A stretch of DNA of 64,000 nucleotides, taken from contig DASXSF010000082.1 of assembly GCA_036506155.1 (NCBI GenBank), positions 4,625 through 68,624 of the forward strand. The letters are read 5' to 3'. The notes beneath the pieces were generated by a model. It ran no database searches, was not told where the DNA came from, and saw nothing but the letters and a program-made list of their open reading frames with translations. This DNA is from DASXRA01 sp036506155. Its GTDB lineage: Bacteria; Actinomycetota; Actinomycetes; Mycobacteriales; Jatrophihabitantaceae. Positions 27,429-35,507 of the stretch are shown piece by piece. The position numbers were made by a program, and so were the translations under genes. The first letter of the stretch is position 1. Each line of letters begins with the position of its first letter.

Positions 27429-28766
27429 GTGGCGAACAAGATCGTAGTCGTCGGGGGTGGCGCCGCCGGTATCGGCGCCGCGGGCGGCGTGAAGGCGGCT
27501 GATCCAGCCAACGAGGTGGTGGTCTTCACCGAATTCGAAGACGTTGCCTACAGCCCGTGTGGCATCCCGTACGTACACGGCAAGGAGATCGACGACTTCC
27601 AACGGCTGTTCCTCGCCACCAAGGACGCATACGTCCAGGCCGGGATCGACATCCGGTACGAGATCAGCGTCGAGAGCATCGACATCGCGCGCAAGGTGGT
27701 GCGCGTCGCGGGCGAGGGCGACGTGTCCTGGGACAGCCTGGTGCTCGGCACCGGATTCAACTACGCGGACCCGGGAGTTCCCGGTGGTGACCTGGACGGC
27801 CTGTACTACGTCAAGAACATCCGCGAGGCGATGGAGTGGGACAAGGTTCTGGACGCGGTCAAGGTGGCGGTCGTAGTGGAGGCGTCGCCCCTCGGCGTGG
27901 AGATGACCACTGCCCTGGCGCACCGCGGGATCGAGACGCACGTCGTCGACGCCGGTCCGTGGCCGATGTCGCAGGTCGCCGACCCGGACATCATGGCGCC
28001 GGTTGAGGAGTCATGGCGCGAACTCGGCGTCACCACGCACTTCAACACCACCCTGCAGGCATTCCTTGGCGAGGGCCACATGCGGGCGGTGCAGACGTCC
28101 GACGGCGAGATCGCCGCGGACCTCGCCGTCGTGTGCACCCACAAGGAACCCAACAACGCGCTCGCCACCGCGGCCGGTCTGAAGATCGGCTCGACCGGGG
28201 GGCTGATCGTCGACGAACGCATGGCCACGTCGGCGCCCGGGGTCTTCGCGGCCGGCGACTGCACCGAGATCCCCCACGGCCTGACCCGCGTGCCGCTTCA
28301 GGGCCTCACGGGCAGCCACGCCTACGCGCAGGGGAAGGTCGCCGGACTCAACGCCGGCGGAGGGTCACGCGTCTATCGCGCCGTCTACGTTCCGTGGGGT
28401 ACGCCGGCCGGAAAGTGGATCATCGGCGGAGCATCGTTCGGCGAGACGACCGCCATGGCGCTGGGCATCCCGTACGCGCTCGGCAAGGCACAGGGCATCT
28501 CCCGCGCGCGCTACTACCCCGGGGTCAAGCCGGTCACGGTCAAGCTCCTCGCTGAGCCGGGCAGCCTGCGTCTCATCGGCGCGCAGATGGTCGGCGGCGA
28601 GGGCATCAAGGAGCGCGCCGACTTCCTGGCCACCGCCGTCCGGTTCGGGCTCACGTTGAACGACCTCGCGACGATGGAGAACGTCTATTCACCGGCGATC
28701 GGCGCGCTGAACGAACCGATCGTTCTCGCCGCGCAGAACGGCCTCGACCGGCTGCGGGGAGGCTGA
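27429..28766 (+). CDS. CoA-disulfide-reductase-like FAD/NAD(P) oxidoreductase
   Basis: 445 residues from GTG 27429 (AGGGGG upstream; the frame is open from 27381). FAD motif VVVGGGAAGIGAAGG at the N-terminus, second FAD motif GVFAAGDCTE, and a C-terminal dimerisation domain of the pyridine nucleotide-disulfide reductase fold. The redox site is a single cysteine in YSPCGIPYVHG, as in CoA-disulfide reductase/NADH oxidase, not the CxxxxC pair of glutathione reductase or 2-ketopropyl-CoM carboxylase. The central NAD site is altered: VVEASPLGVEMTTAL replaces the usual GGGxIGxE. In a cluster with coenzyme M-type synthesis genes it could reduce a CoM or mixed disulfide (inference). Confidence 0.85.
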   Translation: MANKIVVVGGGAAGIGAAGGVKAADPANEVVVFTEFEDVAYSPCGIPYVHGKEIDDFQRLFLATKDAYVQAGIDIRYEISVESIDIARKVVRVAGEGDVSWDSLVLGTGFNYADPGVPGGDLDGLYYVKNIREAMEWDKVLDAVKVAVVVEASPLGVEMTTALAHRGIETHVVDAGPWPMSQVADPDIMAPVEESWRELGVTTHFNTTLQAFLGEGHMRAVQTSDGEIAADLAVVCTHKEPNNALATAAGLKIGSTGGLIVDERMATSAPGVFAAGDCTEIPHGLTRVPLQGLTGSHAYAQGKVAGLNAGGGSRVYRAVYVPWGTPAGKWIIGGASFGETTAMALGIPYALGKAQGISRARYYPGVKPVTVKLLAEPGSLRLIGAQMVGGEGIKERADFLATAVRFGLTLNDLATMENVYSPAIGALNEPIVLAAQNGLDRLRGG

Positions 28767-28767
28767 G

Positions 28768-29028
28768 GTGGCCTTCTCTCGCTGGTTGCGCACCCACTCG
28801 GAGCACTACCTGCTGGTCGGTGCACAGGAGCGAGTAGCCCGCCGCTACAAGGCGCGGGGTCCGCTGCCTCCGCACGGCGCAGCCGAGCTGTTCTGGCGGC
28901 GCGTGTTCGCGCCCACCTATCGCGTACTGCCGTGGAAGCTGCGGCACCGGATCATGCTGACGATGCCCGGCAGTCATCGCCAGCAATGGGCACCCCCGCC
29001 GCGGCCTGCGGGTCCGGCGGTGCTCTAG
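28768..29028 (+). CDS. Small conserved-looking protein, function unknown
   Basis: 86 residues, GTG start one base after the flavoprotein stop. Very basic and aromatic (SRWLRTHSEHYLLVGAQERV, YRVLPWKLRHRIM), no membrane span, no cysteine. Tight spacing with genes on both sides suggests a real operon member. I recognise no family. Confidence 0.6.
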   Translation: MAFSRWLRTHSEHYLLVGAQERVARRYKARGPLPPHGAAELFWRRVFAPTYRVLPWKLRHRIMLTMPGSHRQQWAPPPRPAGPAVL

Positions 29029-29056
29029 TCAACCCGACAGGAAAGGGGATTGCGCG

Positions 29057-29542
29057 ATGGCGCAGATCGTGGGCGAGAGGGTCAGCAAGGGCGACGCGAT
29101 CGTCGACTACGAGGACAAGGTCTTCGAGGACATCCAGGCCGAGCCGGGTGAGGCGGCGTACATCCTCATGCACACCGTGCCGTTCGAGGGATCGGTCGGC
29201 CTGGTGAACATGCTGACCGTGACCCGGATCAACCGGAAGGGCTTCGACACCCACCTCATCCTCTACGGTCCGGGGTCGCTGATGGCGGCGGCGACCCGCG
29301 GCTACCCGAAGGTGGGCGATGAGCCGTTCCCCGGGGCACTTGCCTACAACCGCCAGTTGCAGACCTTCATGGACGAGGGCGGCCATGTCTACGCGTGCCG
29401 CTTCTCCGCGGCCGCGCTGTACGGCATGCGCGAGATCGACATGATGGAGGGCGTGAAGCCGATCAACCCGCTCGACGTCCTCGACTCGGTCCTCACTGCG
29501 CGCCGTCAGGGCGCGCTGATAATGCAGACCTGGACGCTCTGA
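29057..29542 (+). CDS. MSMEG_0572/Sll0783-type protein (Nit1C-like cluster)
   Basis: 161 residues; GAAAGGGG precedes ATG 29057. The sequence (DAIVDYEDKVFEDIQAEPG, YILMHTVPFEGSVGLVNMLT, GPGSLMAAATRGYPKVGDE, FPGALAYNRQL) matches what I know of the Sll0783/MSMEG_0572 'nitrogen starvation response' family, a DsrE-like fold and a hallmark of the Nit1C gene cluster, which has been linked to cyanide assimilation in Pseudomonas. Biochemical role not known. Its 3' end overlaps the convergent glycosyltransferase by 50 bp. Confidence 0.85.
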   Translation: MAQIVGERVSKGDAIVDYEDKVFEDIQAEPGEAAYILMHTVPFEGSVGLVNMLTVTRINRKGFDTHLILYGPGSLMAAATRGYPKVGDEPFPGALAYNRQLQTFMDEGGHVYACRFSAAALYGMREIDMMEGVKPINPLDVLDSVLTARRQGALIMQTWTL

Positions 29543-30677
29543 TCGACTGGTAGATCCGAGCGTGCTCACGGGCGGCGCGCTCCCACGTGAACTCGGGAAC
29601 CACGCGCCGCCCGCCTACGACGAGGCGGTGCCGTAGGCCCGCGTCGGTCATCACTGCCCGCAGGCCCTCGGCCAGTGACGCGGGATCGCCCACCGTGGTC
29701 AGGACGGCGTTCGTCCCGTCGCTGAGGTACTCCCGGAACACGGCGATATCGCTCGCGACCACCGGAAGGTCGGCGCTCATCGCCTCGAGCACGGCCAACC
29801 CCCACCCTTCCTTGACCGACGGGAACGCCAGCGCGTCGGCGCTGCGGTACCAGTCGTGCAAGTCCCGGTCGGTGATGGTGCCGAGCTGGACCACGTCGCG
29901 GCCCAGTTCGAGGCCTAGTTCGTCCAGCATTGCCAGCGCTTTGTCGCGATACTGCTGGTAGTCCTGGAACGAGTGACCGCCGACGATGACCAGCGCGGGC
30001 CGCGGGAGGAGGCCGCGGTCGGCGGCGAGTGCGGCCAGCGCCTCGAACAGGTAGACGGTGCCCTTGCGCGGCTCGACGCCGCCCACCGACAGGAACACGA
30101 ACCGGTCGGCCAGGCCTAACTCGCGGCGCAGCGCCTCCCGCCGGAGCGGCTCGATCGGGCCGAAGCGCGTCGCGTCGACGCCGTTGTAGATGACATCGGT
30201 ATCGACACCGAATTCGTCGTGGAGCCGCCGGCGCCAATCCTTGCTGGGCACGATCAACCGGTCGGGTTCGACGATCGATTGACGCTGGCAGTCGATCAGC
30301 GCCTGGGTCGTGAAGTCGTCCACGTGATGGACGGTGCGGACCACGCTGATCGGCGCGCCGGCATCCCGCACGCGCGCGGCGGCGCGGGCGGAGATGCAGT
30401 CCTGCGTGTGCAGGATGTCGAAGTCGTCGGCGAACGCGGTCAGGCCGCGCTCAAGTGCGTCGACCGAGTCGGCCACCCGTTGTTCCAACGTGTCGGCCCT
30501 AGGGGGCGCCGGGACGAGGCGCTGCGGTGCCCGCACGTCCCGGAAGAATCGGTCGCCGAGTGCGATCACCGGCACCGACATTCCGCACGCGAGGAGCGCA
30601 TCGGCAAGTGACAGGGTGTGCACGACGCCGCCCCGTGGCTTGGTCGAGTACGTCACCAAGGCGACGCGCGGACTCAC
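29493..30677 (-). CDS. GT4 glycosyltransferase (MSMEG_0565-like)
   Basis: 394 residues from GTG 30677, which overlaps the FdrA stop (GTGA). GT-B fold: N-terminal RVALVTYSTKPRGGVVHTLS, then VIYNGVDATRFGP, sugar-nucleotide site VGGVEPRKGTVYLFEALAAL and the acceptor/nucleotide loop FPSVKEGWGLAVLEAMSADLP, with the EX7E-type glutamates in this last block. It corresponds to the glycosyltransferase of MSMEG_0565-type Nit1C clusters. Last gene of the carbamate kinase-FdrA-GT operon. Acceptor unknown. Confidence 0.87.
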   Translation of the reverse strand: MSPRVALVTYSTKPRGGVVHTLSLADALLACGMSVPVIALGDRFFRDVRAPQRLVPAPPRADTLEQRVADSVDALERGLTAFADDFDILHTQDCISARAAARVRDAGAPISVVRTVHHVDDFTTQALIDCQRQSIVEPDRLIVPSKDWRRRLHDEFGVDTDVIYNGVDATRFGPIEPLRREALRRELGLADRFVFLSVGGVEPRKGTVYLFEALAALAADRGLLPRPALVIVGGHSFQDYQQYRDKALAMLDELGLELGRDVVQLGTITDRDLHDWYRSADALAFPSVKEGWGLAVLEAMSADLPVVASDIAVFREYLSDGTNAVLTTVGDPASLAEGLRAVMTDAGLRHRLVVGGRRVVPEFTWERAAREHARIYQSIRASRSALSARPDGAQ

Positions 30678-32212
30678 AGCTGAGCCTTCATCAGTTCGGC
30701 GTTGCCTGTGGCGACGGCGGCCGCGGCAAGCGAGGCTCGGGCCGCCGTCTCGGTGATTATGCAGCCGGCCTGGACAAGGGCGCTGCGCTGCGCGCTCAGC
30801 CGCTGCGGGTCCCGCTCGGTGCCCAAGACGTAGGCCACGACCTGCGGCCCGCCACCGGACATGAGCTGCGCGCACACCGGAGCGAGCACCGAGGCCGGGT
30901 CGGGGTGCGCGCCGTAGCCGAGGACCACATCGAGGATCAGGCAGGCAACCTGCTCGTCGCCGGCATGCTGGCGCAGCACGTCGATGCGGGCCTCCGCGTC
31001 GATCATCGGATGCAGGCGTCCTCTCGTGAACTCCTCCTCGCCGAGGTCGAGACATTGGTGGCTGCCCGGTGGTGCGGGCAGGCTCCACGCGGGATTGATC
31101 GGCGTGTTCGAGTACACCGCGCCCAGCACATCGCTGAGGATCACGAGGGACTCGTAGCACAGCGTCCCGCCGGAGAACAGCCCGCGCACCGCACTGCGCG
31201 CGGGTGCGAGCCGGGTTCGCGCCTGCTCGATGCTCGGGCCGAGCAACGTCGTAGTGTCCGGAGCGCGAAGGCCCAGGGCGGCAAGGGTTGCCGCGACGCC
31301 GGTCTCGAGCGTGCGAGCGATCGTCAGGTTGGCGGGGACGGGGAAGTCGGCCGCGTCGAGCCCGATCAGCGCCGCGACCATCGGCGTCCGGCCGGCCGTG
31401 TCGAGTACCGTCCGTGCCACGTCGGGCGAGGGTGGCTTGGAGACAAGCAGAATCGCGTCGGTGCCCGGATCCTCACGCAATGCCGCGACCGCGGGCAGCG
31501 CCATGCACCCGCCCACCTGATCGCTAAGGTCCCGCCCGCCGAGGCCGATGACGTGACTGACGCCGACGCCCCAGCGGTCGAGCAGGCACATCGCCTCCTG
31601 GGCGCCGGTTCCGGCCGCCGCGACCACCCCGACCCGTCCTGGGGCCACCACGTTCGCGAATCCGAGCGCCGTCTCGCCCAGCATCGCGGTCCCGGCTCCC
31701 GGTCCCATGAGAAGTAGTCCTCGCGATCGCGCATACGACTTGAGCGCGACCTCTTCATCCACCGGCACGTTGTCACTGAACAGCAGGACGTGAAGGCCCG
31801 CGCCGAGCGCCTGGAACGCCGCCAGTGCGGCGTACTGGCCGGGCACCGAGATCACGGCGACCGTCGAACCAGGCTGCGCGGCGACGGCCTGCCGCACGGA
31901 TCGGCTCGGCCGCTCGGCCGGAGCGTCACTGCTTTCGCGCGAGGCGAATATGGCGCCCACGCCGGCCTCGATCGCTTGCATGGCGTAGCCCTCGTCTTCC
32001 GCGCGGACGGCGAGGCAGAAGTCGTTGGCGCTGGCTTCGCGCAACTCACCGGCATCGACGCCTTCGTCTGGCAGTGCCTCGACATTCGCCGGGGTTGCCA
32101 TCACGGCACTCGCCCACTGCACGCCCGGCATGTCCCGCATCGCTCGCGCGGCGCGAAGCTGCGCCACGGAGTCGACGTACGTGTCGGGGAAAAGGCGCGT
32201 CAGGCTGATCAT
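30674..32212 (-). CDS. FdrA-like acyl-CoA synthetase family protein (oxamate carbamoyltransferase subunit-like)
   Basis: 512 residues, resembling FdrA (AllF) of the succinyl-CoA synthetase alpha/beta superfamily. CoA-ligase-type segments are visible: SVPGQYAALAAFQALGAGLH, LLLMGPGAGTAMLGETALGF, GVVAAAGTGAQEAMCLLDRW, GLGGRDLSDQVGG and CLILDVVLGYGAHPDP. In E. coli FdrA acts with YlbE and YlbF to split oxalurate into oxamate and carbamoyl phosphate. Here the YlbE-like DUF1116 partner is 10 kb away (41967-43376). ATG 32212 overlaps the carbamate kinase stop, so carbamoyl phosphate made by the complex could be turned to ATP directly. Confidence 0.85.
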   Translation of the reverse strand: MISLTRLFPDTYVDSVAQLRAARAMRDMPGVQWASAVMATPANVEALPDEGVDAGELREASANDFCLAVRAEDEGYAMQAIEAGVGAIFASRESSDAPAERPSRSVRQAVAAQPGSTVAVISVPGQYAALAAFQALGAGLHVLLFSDNVPVDEEVALKSYARSRGLLLMGPGAGTAMLGETALGFANVVAPGRVGVVAAAGTGAQEAMCLLDRWGVGVSHVIGLGGRDLSDQVGGCMALPAVAALREDPGTDAILLVSKPPSPDVARTVLDTAGRTPMVAALIGLDAADFPVPANLTIARTLETGVAATLAALGLRAPDTTTLLGPSIEQARTRLAPARSAVRGLFSGGTLCYESLVILSDVLGAVYSNTPINPAWSLPAPPGSHQCLDLGEEEFTRGRLHPMIDAEARIDVLRQHAGDEQVACLILDVVLGYGAHPDPASVLAPVCAQLMSGGGPQVVAYVLGTERDPQRLSAQRSALVQAGCIITETAARASLAAAAVATGNAELMKAQL

Positions 32213-33171
32213 CGCGGTCCGAGGTTGACGATGCGTGTGCCGAGCGACACGTTCTCGGGATCGGCGCCTCGCAGCGAGGCGGCAGCGAGCGCCGGGTTGG
32301 TGATCACAGCGATCTCGCCGCCACTGCGCAGGAATCGCGTGGCCGCGCGGATCTTCGGACCCATGCTGCCGTCGGGGAACTGGCCGGCGGCGAGGTACGC
32401 GTCGGCCTGCGTGAGATCGATCTGCGCGAGTCGTCGCTGGGTCGCGGTGCCGTAGTCGAGATATACCGCCTCAACCGCCGTCACGAGCACAAGTGCCTGC
32501 GCGCCGAGCGCGAGTGCGAGCGTCGCGGCGGCATAGTCCTTGTCGATGACGGCGTTCACGCCGGTGAGCCGGCCGGCGTCGTCGCGAAGAACCGGGATCC
32601 CACCTCCGCCGGCCGTCACCACGACGTGTCCCGCGTCGAGCAGGCAGGCGACGGCATCCACCTCGACGATGCTCTGCGGCTGCGGCGACGCAACAACCCG
32701 GCGGTAGCCACGTCCGGAGTCCGGTTCGACGCGCCAGCCCTTCGTCTGCGCCAGCCGCTTTGCCTCCGCCCCGTCGAGGAACGGTCCGATCGGTTTCGTC
32801 GGGTGAGCCATGGCCGGGTCAGCCGCGTCGACGACGACGTGCGCCAGCACCGTGACGACGCGGTGGCGGCCACCCGAGGCGGCGTGCACCGCTGAGGCGA
32901 TGATGCTGCCGAGCTGCCCCTGCGTCATGGCGACCAGCGAGAAGAGCGGTTGCGGCGGAAGGAGAGCGGCGCTCTCCTCCTGCTGGATCGCGAGGTTGCC
33001 GACCTGCGGGCCGTTGCCGTGCACGAGCGCGAGGCGCCAGCCCTCGTCGAGGAGTTCGCAGATGCAGTGGGCCATGGCGGTGGCGTTGGCCGCCTGCTCC
33101 TCGTGAGTGCCGGATTGCTGTTCGACGGTGAACGCATTCCCGCCCAGCGCGACCACGGCTACCTTCGTCAC
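32209..33171 (-). CDS. Carbamate kinase
   Basis: 320 residues, complete amino-acid-kinase fold: VVALGGNAFT at the N-terminus, VHGNGPQVGNLAIQ, TAGGGGIPVL and GVNAVIDKDYAAATLAL. It transfers phosphate from carbamoyl phosphate to ADP, giving ATP, CO2 and ammonia. Operon with fdrA-like and the glycosyltransferase, matching the E. coli fdrA/ylbE/ylbF/ybcF (allFGHK) arrangement in content. Confidence 0.93.
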   Translation of the reverse strand: MTKVAVVALGGNAFTVEQQSGTHEEQAANATAMAHCICELLDEGWRLALVHGNGPQVGNLAIQQEESAALLPPQPLFSLVAMTQGQLGSIIASAVHAASGGRHRVVTVLAHVVVDAADPAMAHPTKPIGPFLDGAEAKRLAQTKGWRVEPDSGRGYRRVVASPQPQSIVEVDAVACLLDAGHVVVTAGGGGIPVLRDDAGRLTGVNAVIDKDYAAATLALALGAQALVLVTAVEAVYLDYGTATQRRLAQIDLTQADAYLAAGQFPDGSMGPKIRAATRFLRSGGEIAVITNPALAAASLRGADPENVSLGTRIVNLGPR

Positions 33172-33228
33172 AGCGCCCCCACCTCGCGTTCACGATGACG
33201 ATGGCCTGGCGGCGGCCTCGGCGCTTCG

Positions 33229-33259
33229 TTTATCATGCGACGTGAATTTAGACGATAGT
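33229..33259. promoter_or_regulatory. Second copy of the candidate cluster regulon element
   Basis: TTTATCATGCGA, 12 bp, CGATAGT, in the 139-bp gap between divergent carbamate kinase and the small gene at 33311. It matches 26696-26666 (minus strand) at 19 of 31 positions, all but two of the matches lying in the two end blocks. It can serve both divergent units. Confidence 0.45.
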
Positions 33260-33310
33260 TAATGGCAGGTCGCCGCACAAGGCCGCCCCTGCGCACCGGA
33301 GGGCGTCGCC

Positions 33311-33646
33311 GTGGATGAGAGTCCGGGCCTTTCGACGAACGCCGCTCGCCTGGCGCTGCTGCGACGGTTCACGGCGGCCGAGTCCGCGATCTACCCGCTA
33401 GCGATGACTGATCCGGACCGTTACGAGCGGGCCGTGCTCGTCATCGGCCGAGTTCTGGAACGGCTCCGCCGCGATTGCTCGAGCATCGACGCCCTGATCG
33501 AAGGGTTGCCCGCCGTCGCAGAACTGGCACTCGAATTGGCCGCGGCGCAGAGCATCTCACTTGCCGGACTCGCTCCGGACGTGCTCGCCGATGCGGCCGC
33601 CGCGCTTCGTTATCGCGAACTTGCCTCCGCGACGTCGCACCCTTGA
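33311..33646 (+). CDS. Small helical protein, function unknown
   Basis: 111 residues, GTG start 8 bp after GGAGG. Rich in Ala and Leu with heptad-like spacing (LALLRRFTAAESAIYPLAM, VLVIGRVLERLRRD), so probably an all-helical bundle. It heads the radical SAM-GNAT transcription unit, 72 bp before the next gene. I recognise no family. Confidence 0.65.
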   Translation: MDESPGLSTNAARLALLRRFTAAESAIYPLAMTDPDRYERAVLVIGRVLERLRRDCSSIDALIEGLPAVAELALELAAAQSISLAGLAPDVLADAAAALRYRELASATSHP

Positions 33647-33718
33647 CACGCAGACTCCGCCCGCGTTTCCTGAAGGCAACGTTCCGTATCGGGAAGTAAA
33701 CGTCCGGGAGGAGCTCCC

Positions 33719-34888
33719 ATGGTGCTTGCCGCAGACGGACCGGCAGTACCGCGGGAGGCAGCTGCGCCGAATGGCGGCGCGGGCCGAACGCAGGCGGCGG
33801 CGCTCGCAGAGCTCATCATCGATGTGCAGGCGCGCGGGCTGCGAGTCGAGGTCCCCATCGAGCGCAGGCAAGGGGGAGCCGGCCCGTCGGACTCCGGGAT
33901 GCTGTGGATCGGTGGCTTCCCGGTCACCGTGCCGACCGACAATGCGCTCGCGCAGTCGTCGCCGTACGTGCTGGCTGCGGAAGACGACGGCTATGCCGTG
34001 TACCGCGACGGCGAGCGAGTGGCCGAGGCGACCGGGCAACGCCGCCCGCGCTTCTACGACTTGCAGACCGCGGACGGCATCCCGTACTGGAAGATCGCGT
34101 TGCTGCACCTCGACTCATTCGCCAGCACCGTCGTGCAGACCTGTACGTACTGGGGAACCGACGACCAGTGCAAGTTCTGCGGCATCGGCCTCTCGCTGGC
34201 GGCGGGACGCACGATCGTAAAGAAGACACCGGAGCAGCTCGCCGAGGTCGCCATCGCCGCCAAGACACTCGATGGCGCCGTCGACGCGACGCTCACCACC
34301 GGCAGCTCGCACGGCGTCGATCGCGGTGCGCGGTACGTCGCCCGATGCGGTCAGGCGGTCAAACGCGCCGCTGGCCTGCCGGTCGAGGTGCAGTTCGAGC
34401 CGCCGGCCGATCTCGGCGTGCTCGACGAGGTCGGCGATATGGGCATCGACTCGGTGGGCATCCACATCGAGACGTTCGATCCGGAAGTGCTGGCGCACGT
34501 TGCGCCGGGCAAGGCGCGGACCGGGATCGAGCGGTACTTCGAGGTCTGGGAGCGCGCCGTCGAGATCTTTGGCGAAGGCCAGGTGTCGACGTACGTGATC
34601 CTCGGGATGGGTGAAGACCCCGAGCTCACGGCGGAGGGCTGCCGTCGCGCCATCGACATCGGCGTATACCCGTTCGTTGTCCCGCTTCGCCCGGTGGCAG
34701 GCAGTCTCATGCAGGACGTGCTGCCGCCCCCGGCTGCGTATACGGAGCGCATCTATCGCCAGGTGCTGGCATATATGAACGACCGCGGCCTTCGTCCGAG
34801 TACGGCCGGCTGTGCGCGCTGCCAGGCTTGCTCGGCGGTCCGCAGCATCGAACCGCTGCTGCAGATCGGGACCGGGCCGCCGTCGTGA
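33719..34888 (+). CDS. Radical SAM enzyme (MSMEG_0568/Sll0785-like)
   Basis: 389 residues; ATG after a GGAGGAG. The cluster-binding cysteines are CTYWGTDDQCKFC, spacing CX8CX2C rather than the classic CX3CX2C, as in the MSMEG_0568 family of Nit1C clusters. SAM-barrel strands follow (DATLTTGSSHGVD, VEVQFEPPADLGVLDE, SVGIHIETFDPEVL, YVILGMGEDPEL). The C-terminus has a further cysteine cluster, GCARCQACSA, which could hold an auxiliary centre. The reaction is unknown. The next gene's GTG overlaps its stop. Confidence 0.9.
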   Translation: MVLAADGPAVPREAAAPNGGAGRTQAAALAELIIDVQARGLRVEVPIERRQGGAGPSDSGMLWIGGFPVTVPTDNALAQSSPYVLAAEDDGYAVYRDGERVAEATGQRRPRFYDLQTADGIPYWKIALLHLDSFASTVVQTCTYWGTDDQCKFCGIGLSLAAGRTIVKKTPEQLAEVAIAAKTLDGAVDATLTTGSSHGVDRGARYVARCGQAVKRAAGLPVEVQFEPPADLGVLDEVGDMGIDSVGIHIETFDPEVLAHVAPGKARTGIERYFEVWERAVEIFGEGQVSTYVILGMGEDPELTAEGCRRAIDIGVYPFVVPLRPVAGSLMQDVLPPPAAYTERIYRQVLAYMNDRGLRPSTAGCARCQACSAVRSIEPLLQIGTGPPS

Positions 34889-35415
34889 CCCTTTCCGAGG
34901 CGACGCGCACTGCCCCTGCGCCGGTCACCTGCGAGCCGGCGCGATCGGCCGCCGAGATCGCGGATCATCACGCGATCAGGCACCAGGTGTTCGTTGTCGA
35001 GCAGGCGATCTTCGCATGTTCGGACGTCGACGCTCGCGACGACGACGCCGCGACGACTCGCGTGCTCGGCCGATACGACGGCATTCCCGCGGGCAGCGTG
35101 CGGCTCTACGAGCTGGAGCCCGGGATTTGGCAAGGCGATCGGCTTGCCGTGCTGGCGCCGTATCGCGTGCTCGGGCTCGGGGCGCCGCTGGTGCGCTGTG
35201 CGGTCGCGCTCGCCGGGGCGCACGGCGGGTCGACGATGGTCGCGCACATCCAGCTGCCCAACGTCGCGTTCTTCACGCGGCTCGGTTGGCGACTGGCCGG
35301 CGAGGTCGAGACCTACGCCGGACTCCCGCACCAGCCGATGTCGATCGAGCTCCCGTCGATGGCAACGGGGACACGCATCGTGGAGGAGCTCCGCGCCGGG
35401 ATCCGCCGCCGCTAA
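34885..35415 (+). CDS. GNAT N-acetyltransferase (MSMEG_0567/Sll0786-like)
   Basis: 176 residues from GTG 34885 (GTGA overlap with the radical SAM gene). GNAT fold with RHQVFVVEQAIFACSDVDA near the N-terminus, the acyl-CoA loop region around APYRVLGLGAPLVRCAVAL, and NVAFFTRLGWRLAGEVETYA. Standard Nit1C companion of the radical SAM enzyme. Acyl acceptor unknown. Confidence 0.85.
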   Translation: MTLSEATRTAPAPVTCEPARSAAEIADHHAIRHQVFVVEQAIFACSDVDARDDDAATTRVLGRYDGIPAGSVRLYELEPGIWQGDRLAVLAPYRVLGLGAPLVRCAVALAGAHGGSTMVAHIQLPNVAFFTRLGWRLAGEVETYAGLPHQPMSIELPSMATGTRIVEELRAGIRRR

Positions 35416-35507
35416 CGTTGCGATGAGCGCTCGCGCGAAGAGCCCCGCCGCCGCGACGCGGCCCGAGCGGAGCGAGTGGTCGAGATCGAGGTCCGCGCAC
35501 GGCGGGA

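Noticed and set aside
27429..28766. 2-ketopropyl-CoM oxidoreductase/carboxylase
   Set aside because: Tempting beside coenzyme M genes, but the redox site has one cysteine (YSPCG) and not the paired cysteines of that enzyme.
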